Both the position numbers and the translations under genes were made by a program. The notes beneath the pieces were generated by a model, which was given only the letters and a program-made list of their open reading frames with translations, ran no database searches and had not been told where the DNA came from. 15,419 nt of DNA, taken from NCBI GenBank assembly GCA_027382625.1, contig JAJKFJ010024357.1:1-15419 (forward strand), given 5' to 3'. This document shows, in pieces, positions 1-6,909 of the stretch (the first letter of the stretch is position 1; each line of letters begins with the position of its first letter). This DNA comes from Tetmemena sp. SeJ-2015. Taxonomy: Eukaryota > Ciliophora > Spirotrichea > Sporadotrichida > Oxytrichidae.

Positions 1-2
1 AA

Positions 3-734
3 TCGCTGCTAATCGGAAATTTTAACTACCATGATCCGCGGTCGATTAATTCAGGCACTAGTTTCCTCGTGAGTAATCAAGGTAGTTTGAGATCTGAGGT
101 GGGTGATGGGAAAAAGAATCAGTAATCGCCTATGGACGGAGGAGTTCGTCTGAGGCCTAGCAATATGAGTAACTTTGGATCGATGGGACAGAGAGATGCT
201 AGCAATAGTAGATAATCCATTTTAATTTAATAGACTTAACTTGACTGCTTAAAAATTGATATAACAAAATTAAAAGTTCCTGAGCAGAAATATAACAGAC
301 ATCGGTAATGCAAACGATATGAATAGACTGGTTTAACAATAGAATCTTAGCTAGGGTCTAATCCTAAATAGAGGAGCCTTCTCCATGAACTATAATCACC
401 AAATCTAGAGACCTTTCTAAATGAAGCCATAAATTTCCTAGGAAGAAGATAATATAATTGGATTTTGTCATTTTAAAGATGACGATGATTTTGACGAGGA
501 TACATTTGGGTTAGTAACAGAGAGAAAGACTCAGATCAATACAGTGTTTCCAAGTGCGAAAGTTGGAAAATTTAAGAAGGAAAGCTATAGAATGAAAGAT
601 ATAATTAAGGATCCAAAAATTAAATAGAAAAGGCTCTTCATCACATTAATATGCTAAATGAAATTAAATGTATCACATTAAAAGAAGAATGCAAAGATTA
701 CGAATAAAAGGTATTCCATACAAATATGTATTGA
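3..734 (+). CDS. 3' part of an unrecognised protein gene, two IESs
   Basis: The gene is open at the left window edge, so its start lies outside. Read with TAA/TAG as Gln it gives at least 224 residues, ending at TGA 732-734. Two inserts must be removed: 25 bp at 204-233 and 32 bp at 640-681. The first part (to about residue 70) is Ser/Gly/Asn-rich and probably disordered. The middle is Gln-rich. A run of acidic residues (DDDDFDED) starts near residue 151 and is followed by a Lys-rich C-terminus. I recognise no family. The product ends KEECKDYEQKVFHTNMY. Without excision the reading dies at a TGA near 478, and downstream sequence would run on in the wrong frame to a TGA at 784. The gene is convergent with the IQ-motif gene, whose proposed stop is 13 bp away. 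Function is unknown; the coding call itself is secure. Confidence 0.75.
204..233 (+). other. IES, 25 bp, pointer AATAG
   Basis: AATAG occurs at 204-208 and 229-233. Removing 25 bp joins the frame open from position 3 to the frame open from 169, giving DASNRLNLTAQKLIQQ across the junction. The insert is AT-rich. A GT-AG intron at 208-233 (26 nt) would give the wrong frame, so pointer excision fits better. Confidence 0.8.
640..681 (+). other. IES, 32 bp, pointer ATCACATTAA
   Basis: The 10-bp repeat ATCACATTAA occurs at 640-649 and 672-681. Removing 32 bp gives KRLFITLKEECKDYEQ and brings in the stop at 732. This is the longest pointer in the window and unlikely to be chance at this spacing. 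Confidence 0.88.
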
Positions 735-747
735 TAGATTAATTTTC

Positions 748-3168
748 TCATTATACGGTATAATTAAACTAAAATATTTGTTTTGAGTTGAATGATCTTC
801 TTATATTTCCTCTGCATTGTAATCATTCTCCAAAACTTCTGAATGATAATAATTTTCTAAATTATAAAGTAAACTCAGGAGGAATATTACATCTTCACTA
901 AATGCGATTACTCTGTCATTCTTATCCTTTAGAAGATCTCTTATAAACTAGAGATTTAACATGATTTTATTCTTTCTAGATTCTATAATCATTTATTCCT
1001 TCATCTTAAAGAAAAAAGAATAACTTTTTAATAAAATTATCTACTTGAACCTAATCCTTGCTAAAGCACCTCGTATAAATTTCTAGATCTTAACAATTAT
1101 ATGAGGAGAGATATGGATTGGTCCTAGGTGATTCATAGCACTAATATTCAGAGAACTCTTCTTATCTTTCAAAAGCCTTATAACGCTGGCAAGCTTGTAA
1201 TTACTAACCCTACATAATGGTAATTTTAAATTAATTGAAAAATTAATCACGATTTATTCTTGAACTTTGTGTATGGTTGATTCTCTTATTTACTTATGAG
1301 GAAAAAGAATAATTTAATTAAATTTCCTGACTGAGATTAAAGACTACACTGAGAGGTCGTTAGAGTTCGATTGCATAAACTCACTTAACGAGTTTTGAAC
1401 TTCTTCTTTTGTATTCTTAATCGATCTCTTCTTCATTTTCTCCATTTCAATAATTTAGCGCCTAATAAATAAATGCAAAATATTATCTCAGCTCTTCCAC
1501 TCTATCTAGAATCCAAACTTTAAGAATGAAATCGAGTACCTTTTTTAGTTTTCAAAGACTGTTCATTTCTGAGGCCAGAGCTGATTCTGGTGTCTTCATA
1601 CATGAAATCAAATACTCTTTTATAATTAGGAGAGGGTTTATCAGCTGCGAAAACTGAGAGTCTCTGCAAATCAAAAAGTGGCTGAGGCTGGTACCTCTCT
1701 CTAGTCTAGATTTGTCTGGGAGACCTTTAAGAGTAAATTCTAGGGGAGTTCATGGCCGTCTTGACTTCTCGTTGATATTATCTAAATGGGTGTTCTTTAA
1801 CCTATCCCAGATTCTATTTACTACCCTCCATTATCAATAAATTTATTAACTCAAATAATTCTTTATGAAGCTTTATATATTATTATGCTTAGATTTGATA
1901 TTGAAATAATTTCTTATCGAAAAATTGAGAAAAATTATTTCTCTCTGTCGAGCTCTAGCTTAAAGCATAAAATAATTTTAGAATAATAAATTATCCCTTC
2001 TATTTTAAAATAGTATAGCTCTTCATAAAATTCATCCCATCGTATCGGAAAAATGCTTTAACTTCGAATCTATGATTTAATGTAATGAAGCATTTCTTCT
2101 TGAATTCCTCTTATTATAATACTATTTTTTCCCAAGAAAGATAGCTTTTTATACAAGTCAAATACTTATTTATTTTATCTGTTTCTATTATATCATTTTA
2201 CAGAAAACATTTTTTAAAAGAATCTTACTTATAATAAGTGTTCCTTCTCTATATCAAAAATTAATTGGTAGCAGATTATTATATTAGACAGCATCATATG
2301 AACTATTTACACCCAAGGTATTTATCAGAATAATTATCTATAAAGAATCCTATTGCCCTCATTTTAAAGCAACTTACTGTAGCTCAATTAATTCTTAAAC
2401 ATTTGAGATTACCCTAGCTTAAACTTTCTTTTATTTAAACTTTAATTTGCAGCTCTGCTCTTACAGACAAATCATAATTATAACAATAAAATACTCATCA
2501 TAAATTAAAATGCAAAACAATTATATAATTATTATAAAACTAAGATAATACTATAGGAGTATCCTTAAATTAAAATGAGTTCAAAAAATTCTTACAAACT
2601 TTTCACTTTCCATACTCGTTTCCTCTATCTCTTTGTCTCTGAGGCTCAACTTAATCTACTTTTGATAGCGAGAAGAGTCTTAAATGCCTTATAAGACAAA
2701 TTTGTGCTTGAAGGTTTGCTTTGGACTATTCAGTGTTGTAAATGGCCTTTTTATTTGTCTTTATTCTTCATTAAAAATAAACATTTTATTTATTCAAATT
2801 AGAGAGAAAGGTTTTGTATTTTGTTCTCGTTTAGAGTATTTTCAGAGAGATCATCTCGCGAACTAAGCTAAATTAACTAATGCATAATTTAATTTTCTCT
2901 TAATAAAGATTATTGGCACCAGGGCTTACGCTTCTTAAGTCCTTTTAATTTCTGCTAGCTTCAATCTTGCTCTTTGCTCGAGTATGATTTTTTTTAACGA
3001 AGATAAATATATCAAATTGTTATTGTATCTCCGTTTGAAGAAATTTACGCTTTGCAGAGTCAAAGCCTTTTGAGTATAGTCATTTGGAGAAATTTCTTAT
3101 TAAAGATGACCGTTTAAGGTATTTTTGGCTTCGTAAGTATTGCCTTTCTTCGACTATAATTCGTTCAT
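748..3168 (-). CDS. IQ-motif protein, 666 aa, interrupted by seven IESs and three introns
   Basis: Starts at ATG 3168 in an AAAATG context (MNELQSKKGN). The net coding length is 2001 nt after removing 420 nt of inserts, with TGA at 750-748. The N-terminal third is basic and helical (ILEQRARLKLAEIKRTQEAE). The middle contains charged helices (FYEELYYFKIEG, LELDREKQFFDKK). A Ser/Arg/Gln-rich linker follows. An IQ motif (VKIQKFIRGALARIRFK) near residue 570 suggests calmodulin binding. I know no closer family; ciliary or cytoskeletal proteins often look like this, but that is inference. Without excision the locus looks like two or three unrelated small genes. An internal ATG at 1831 looks like a start (MEGSKQNLGQ), but a 10-bp insert upstream joins it in frame to the preceding exon. 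The last junction (TATAA) and one middle junction (GATA) are less certain than the rest. Confidence 0.7.
751..805 (-). other. Probable IES, 50 bp, pointer TATAA, creating the stop
   Basis: TATAA (minus strand) occurs at 805-801 and 755-751. Removing 50 bp ends the protein NDYNAEEIQ with TGA at 750-748. Without it the frame runs on, antisense to the neighbouring gene, to 531. A competing repeat TGAATGAT (plus strand, 789-796 and 840-847, 51 bp apart) overlaps this region, so the exact end is uncertain. Confidence 0.5.
1439..1489 (-). other. IES, 47 bp, pointer GAGA
   Basis: GAGA (minus strand) occurs at 1489-1486 and 1442-1439. Removing 47 bp turns SGRAE followed by a hydrophobic run and TGA into SGRAEKMKKRSIKNTKEEVQ. 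Confidence 0.75.
1919..1936 (-). other. Very short IES, 10 bp, pointer AATTTTTC
   Basis: AATTTTTC (minus strand) occurs at 1936-1929 and 1926-1919, almost in tandem with 2 bp between copies. Removing 10 bp joins LELDREKQFF to DKKLFQYQIQ and reads on in frame through MEGSKQNLGQ. Without it the frame ends at a TGA at 1853. Confidence 0.7.
2163..2232 (-). other. IES, 63 bp, pointer ATAAGTA
   Basis: ATAAGTA (minus strand) occurs at 2232-2226 and 2169-2163. The 63-bp insert preserves frame but carries TGA. Excision gives KEHLLQVFDLYKKLSFLGKN. Confidence 0.8.
2252..2326 (-). other. Probable IES, 71 bp, pointer GATA (junction ambiguous)
   Basis: GATA (minus strand) occurs at 2326-2323 and 2255-2252. 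Removing 71 bp gives FFIDNYSDIEKEHLLQVFDL and removes a TGA at 2296-2294. A 62-nt GT-AG intron at 2310-2249 restores the same frame with a slightly different junction, so one of the two is real but I cannot tell which. Confidence 0.5.
2377..2412 (-). other. Intron 3 of the IQ-motif gene, 36 nt
   Basis: Starts GTAATCTC and ends GCTACAG on the minus strand; it contains an in-frame TGA. Splicing gives KESLSQVSCFKMRAIGFF. A GTAA repeat (35 bp apart) would allow an IES reading, but the resulting frame is poorer. Confidence 0.6.
2474..2532 (-). other. IES, 51 bp, pointer ATAATTAT
   Basis: ATAATTAT (minus strand) occurs at 2532-2525 and 2481-2474. The 51-bp insert is a multiple of three but carries two TGA codons. 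Excision gives LSQFYNNYDLSVRAELQ. Confidence 0.8.
2564..2595 (-). other. Intron 2 of the IQ-motif gene, 32 nt
   Basis: Starts GTAAGAAT and ends ATTTAAG on the minus strand; it contains an in-frame TGA. Splicing gives MESEKFDTPIVLSQF. Donor and acceptor resemble those of intron 1. Confidence 0.7.
2760..2795 (-). other. IES, 29 bp, pointer GAATAAA
   Basis: GAATAAA (minus strand) occurs at 2795-2789 and 2766-2760. Removing 29 bp changes a frame that ends in TGA into LSLQFEQRQIKRPFTTLNSP. Confidence 0.85.
2899..2929 (-). other. Intron 1 of the IQ-motif gene, 31 nt
   Basis: Starts GTAAGCC and ends TTATTAAG on the minus strand. Splicing turns IKRTQEA into IKRTQEAENQIMHQLIQ and restores the frame. 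No suitable flanking repeat was found, so a spliceosomal intron fits better than an IES. Confidence 0.7.
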
Positions 3169-3331
3169 TTTAGAATAAATCTTAAACCTTATTTCTATAA
3201 TTCAAATTTAAGCACTTTAAATGATCCACAATGGATATTTAAGATGATAATTGCTTAATTATTATCAAAATTATTGGAGACCAAAACCTTTAAATCACAT
3301 ATTTATCAATAGAAATTCTGCTCTTTTTCCA

Positions 3332-4486
3332 TCAGACCTGTGAATATAAAATTAAAAAATGAAAGAGAACAGTTTAATCCCCATAGTCTTCAGAAAAATA
3401 TTATGCTTGAGAGACTTTATATTCCTCTTTCTATTTTATAGGTTATATTAAAGTATTGGTATAACTTTATATTTGCCCTTATACTTGGGCATTATCATTT
3501 TATTTAATTATTTTTTCTTGAGTTGTCTATGATTGTGTTCTTGATTTCTAAACATTTACTTCTTTCAACTTTTATTGATCTTGTGTATCCTATTTGGGTG
3601 AAGTTTCTTCTTTTCTAATTGTATTTTAATATCTTTTATCTAGAGAATCAGTAGTTTTTGCTATGCTCTCTTCTAAGATTTATGGCTTATTTAAATCTTC
3701 ATTCTGTTGAATTTTTTATTCTTCAAGTTCAGCCACCACTTATTGCAGTTCTGTTTAATCTTCGTTTTAAACTTGATCCTTTAAATTTATGGAGACTTGA
3801 TTAAGATTGCATCCTAGTATCTATAAATAAAAATCCCCTTTCCTCCCCAGTCCAGTCGAGGAGTCATTTCTATTCTTTTCACTTTCACCTCTGGCAGAAA
3901 GAGAAGCCATAAATCTATTTTCAAGTTCAACTTCCCTTATAAGTATTCGCTAATTTCTGAAATGGATTAGAACTAAGTCATTTCACTTGAACCTAGTAAA
4001 ACCACATGTTTATCTACCAAGTTTTCAACACTCAATAAATTTGCTTCTGAGAAATTTAAGGCTTAATCTATCGGAGATCCTTGTTGAATTGATTTCATTT
4101 CAAATGTTCTTTCGTGGCAAAAGCAATACTCTTCGAACTTCAAGTTTGCAAATTTAAATTGATCATAGTAATTCCTATTCAAAATAATATTCCTTAAAAA
4201 TATTAAAGTCTGCACCCAAGCAATTAAGTCCTTAACTCATTTTCATAGGTATCACTGACACTTCTCTGACATCCTGAGTAAGGAAGTCATAGACTCTTAA
4301 AGAAACACTCTTAGTCATATTTCTAAACAGAAATTCTGAGAGAAGCTCGCCTGAGTTTTGCTCCGGATTATAAAGTATGAAATCAGTGAATTCTCTAAGA
4401 TTAGCTTTATGAGCTGGAGAGTCAGGGTGAATTTTCATTATTCTATAGCCATAGTTTTCATAGCTTCCTCCTGCTTAGTTTCCCAT
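3332..4486 (-). CDS. GRASP: GRASP55/65-like Golgi reassembly stacking protein, 358 aa, two IESs
   Basis: GRASP proteins tether Golgi membranes and act in unconventional secretion, using two PDZ-like domains and an N-myristoylated N-terminus. This one starts MGNQAGGSYENYGYRIMKI, with Gly2 placed for myristoylation. The first PDZ-like domain has the family's DSPAHKANLREFTDFIL (residues 22-38) and the VREVSVIP strand. LGAD (90-93) matches the family's LGAD/LGCD element. The second PDZ-like domain is less conserved (QQGSPIDQALNF), then DWGGKGILGC (191-200) matches the family's WGGxGxLGC. The tail, about 158 residues, is Gln/Glu/Lys-rich and probably disordered. Two inserts (64 and 14 bp) must be removed; both junctions fall inside family motifs, which is strong evidence for them. 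Stop at 3334-3332. The last 15 residues are hydrophobic and AT-rich, so the true stop may be slightly earlier. The gene is divergent from the ankyrin gene, 229 bp away. Confidence 0.9.
3819..3835 (-). other. Very short IES in the GRASP gene, 14 bp, pointer GAT
   Basis: GAT (minus strand) occurs at 3835-3833 and 3821-3819. Removing 14 bp rebuilds DWGGKGILGCNLNQ, exactly the family's WGGxGxLGC spacing. The insert contains no GT, so it cannot be a normal intron. Confidence 0.88.
4142..4209 (-). other. IES in the GRASP gene, 64 bp, pointer ACTT
   Basis: ACTT (minus strand) occurs at 4209-4206 and 4145-4142. Removing 64 AT-rich bp restores LGADLKFEEYCFCHERTF, continuing the second PDZ-like domain. 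Without it the frame ends at TGA a few codons on. Confidence 0.85.
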
Positions 4487-4715
4487 TATTATCGTAAAAA
4501 TTATAAATAATTTGGGAATTATTATAAACTCAACAAGATGTAAAGTTGGATTCTTAACTACAAATAATCGGCTATAGCTGGAATAGAGGCTATCTCAGTC
4601 CCTTCTTATCTACTCCATAACTAAAATTTTGCAGGAGCCTTAAGCCCTGTGAACTCCCATCTATTGCAGTCCATGAAAAAATCTCCAAGAAGTTAAATAT
4701 TTTTTTTATCATTCA
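4487..4715. other. Divergent spacer between GRASP and ankyrin genes, with a GC-richer block
   Basis: Both ends are AT-rich, as expected for 5' leaders. The part from about 4550 to 4690 is clearly less AT-rich and reads as protein-like sequence in more than one frame. On the minus strand from ATG 4674 it reads MDCNRWEFTGLKAPAKFQLW. On the plus strand it reads YLSPFLSTPQLKFCRSLKPC. I cannot attach either reading to a neighbouring gene. It may be regulatory, a missed exon or an orphan macronuclear-destined segment. Confidence 0.4.
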
Positions 4716-6560
4716 ATGAAGTATCAAAAGCAGTAGTAGTATAGTAAGAAGTCAAAAGCATAAATATCTAAGGGAGATAACGATGCTGAAGGGATCCAAT
4801 TACAAAGAAAGTGATATCAAAAAGTATTTTTGAATGCTTTTTTATTAAGGAGAGAGCTCTTCATTTCAGTTAACAAAGATTAACTAAGGAGTCAATTTTT
4901 TCGCACACTGATCGCAGTAGGGATTAAAGGCATCTAGAACTTAAAGCAGGGGAAACTATTTCATCAAATCGATTGTGGCAGTCTAACAATTAAAACTTAA
5001 AGACAACTTCAACAGTTTATTCATCATCCCCTGACAGAGACTCATTTAGACCTTAAACTCAACAAAATACTCTCTCAAATATGCTTGGGACACCCTCTGT
5101 CGCTTATATTAAGGATAAAGAATTGGCAGAAGCTCTTACTCAAAATAAGGGTCTGTAGGTTAAACCCCAAACCAAGCAACATAGTAGATAGTAGCAAAGG
5201 TAATTTACAACAGTGGCTTTTGAGTTGTAAAAGAGCCAGAAAATAATTCACGACTTTGACCGGAAGAATTTAGCTTCCAGGTAGACACTAAATTCCTTCA
5301 AATCTATGTCTTCATTTCAGCCTTCTCAATCAATGGCAAATTAGATTTAGAGCGAATATGGAGACTAAAATTTGCTCTCTATTCATGAAAAAATAAAGGG
5401 ATCTAGCACTTATTATAAAAATATTTTTAAGCGGAAATAAACCTACCTCAAAGTTGAGTACTAAAGCTGCTGGTTATAAGATGTTTCTGCCTCTTGCTTA
5501 GAAATAGCCTTCCTTCCAAAATGTATTCAAACCTGTACCTACCGAAGAAATATATGAGGATAAGAGAGAGGAAATTTAGAACACTACCAAGTAAATGTTT
5601 GAGGTTTATCAAAGAAAGGAATTTGAGAAAGAGAAAAGAGCTCTTGAATTTCGGATGAGGAATAGAATAGTAAGTCGCTTTGCAGAGCAAATACAGAAAC
5701 CAGAGGACATTAATTTCTGCAAGGATGTTTTAGCTCACATGACTAAAGTATCTAATGAAGCCAAAGAGATGGAATTCCCTGTCACGGAGTAGGACGTGAT
5801 AGATAAACCATAGATGAAATCTCCCTTTGATGACTACCAAAGTCCCCAGTTTCATACAGCTTAGAGAATGATTGATCAATTTCACAAGAAGTCTAATTAG
5901 CTTGCTAAATATAATCAAAAGATCTAGAGTGAAACTCATTCCATCAGGAAGTAAAAGCTTAACTAGTAATTTAAAAACGCCTTAGATTAATTGAGAAGCA
6001 TAAATTACGCACAGGATGGAAGAATTGATGATGAGACTGCAGATATGAGAGACTAATTCTTCTACTTTGTAAAGCAAAATCGACTTTAAGAAGTCTAACT
6101 TATCCTTGAGAAAGAACCCGGCTTTGTTAATATGATAGACTAAGTAATTTATAAATATTTCATCTAACTCCTTATTAACTTAACTATGTTTTAGAACAAA
6201 ATGACGCCTCTTCACTGGTCAGTGAAAAGAAATTACATAACCATGACAGAGGCACTTCTTTAAAATGGCTCAAAGAAGGACGCCTAAGACTTACTGGGTC
6301 GCACTCCACTTCATCTCGCATCTAAGTTTAACTTCTTTGAGATGACAAAAGTTTTACTAAAATGGAAAGCGAGCTTACAAATAAAGAACAAGAAAGGACT
6401 GACCCCGATTGAAGTGTGTCCCTCTGATGAAATTATCAACCTAATGAATAAGGCTCAGAAGTTGACTGTAATTAAACATTTTGCTCCAAATAAGCCATCC
6501 AGAGCGATGAAAGAGGCAGAGAAAAAGCTTTTTAGGCCAAAGGGAGAGGACAGTGATTGA
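4716..6560 (+). CDS. Ankyrin-repeat protein, 565 aa, two IESs and one intron
   Basis: Starts at ATG 4716 (MKYQKQQQYSKKSKAQ), the first ATG after a TGA at 4674 in this frame, and ends at TGA 6558-6560. Net coding length is 1698 nt after removing 71, 25 and 51 nt. Residues 1-280 are Ser/Thr/Gln-rich and probably disordered. A basic helical stretch follows (MFEVYQRKEFEKEKRALEF). Ankyrin repeats occupy the C-terminal part: NKMTPLHWSVKRNY at about 445, GRTPLHLASKFNFFEMTKVL at about 479 and KGLTPIEV at about 512. The tail is charged (KEAEKKLFRPKGEDSD). Ankyrin repeats are protein-binding scaffolds; the partner is unknown. An alternative N-terminus from ATG 4673, with repeats GAAGT and AAGG as pointers, also reaches the same frame but needs two excisions. 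I prefer the single 7-bp pointer. Confidence 0.82.
4802..4879 (+). other. IES, 71 bp, pointer ACAAAGA
   Basis: ACAAAGA occurs at 4802-4808 and 4873-4879. Removing 71 bp gives DAEGIQLQRLTKESIFSHTD and eliminates a TGA at 4812. Confidence 0.75.
5405..5432 (+). other. IES, 25 bp, pointer AGC
   Basis: AGC occurs at 5405-5407 and 5430-5432, flanking an almost pure A/T insert. Removing 25 bp gives HEKIKGSSGNKPTSKLSTKA and joins two clearly coding frames. The pointer is only 3 bp, but the frame change is unambiguous. Confidence 0.75.
6144..6194 (+). other. In-frame intron in the ankyrin gene, 51 nt
   Basis: Starts GTAATTTAT and ends ATGTTTTAG. It is a multiple of three with no TGA, so frame alone would not reveal it. 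Splicing gives VNMIDQNKMTPLHWSV, the normal spacing of an ankyrin repeat; leaving it in would insert 17 residues at that point. Confidence 0.8.
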
Positions 6561-6909
6561 TGTGTATTTATCTGACAGTTTAAAAGTACTTGAGTTATTT
6601 ATATTACTTTCATAAAATAATGGACAATAAGCGAGCTAAGAGCTCTTTAGAGTTATATATATCGTAATTTAGTATACAGTTCTAAGAACTAAAGTACATT
6701 TGCCTTAGTTCCTTCTTTAAGCTTTACTAATTATGTTTGAAATAAGTGTCAAGGTATCACTTTTTGAGTTCATTGAAACTTAAAAGGATATGAGTTCTAG
6801 TTCTCTTCAGTTCATTTGAGCATCCTCTGGATCGACATTAAACAAGTCCAAGAGCTTTAAATTAATTTATAAGCAAGCAGAAAACCTTGATTTGTTATAA
6901 ATTAAAAAA
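6561..6909 (+). other. Spacer between the ankyrin and giant coiled-coil genes
   Basis: Positions 6561-6789 are AT-rich and show no convincing coding frame. From ATG 6790 a stretch in the same frame as the next gene reads MSSSSLQFI, then TGA, then ASSGSTLNKSKSFK and on to the ATG at 6910. Removing 24 bp between two TCT copies (6802-6804 and 6826-6828) would give MSSSSGSTLNKSKSFK. So the next gene may start at 6790; the 3-bp repeat is too weak to decide. Confidence 0.4.

Noticed and set aside
1832..2293. Continuous minus-strand frame running into MEGSKQNLGQ from upstream without excision
   Set aside because: It looks protein-like, but the other frame is supported by two pointer excisions (ATAAGTA and AATTTTTC) that keep one continuous protein. 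With only TGA as a stop, 150 open codons are not rare.
2684..2866. Small plus-strand reading starting MPYKTNLCLK
   Set aside because: Opposite to the IQ-motif gene exons around a supported 7-bp-pointer IES; no independent evidence.
3330..3800. Long hydrophobic plus-strand reading (e.g. LYIPLSILQVILKYWYNF)
   Set aside because: It is the antisense of the Gln/Lys/Glu-rich GRASP tail. Antisense of TAA/CAA/AAG codons reads as Leu/Phe, and the minus strand continues a family domain in frame.
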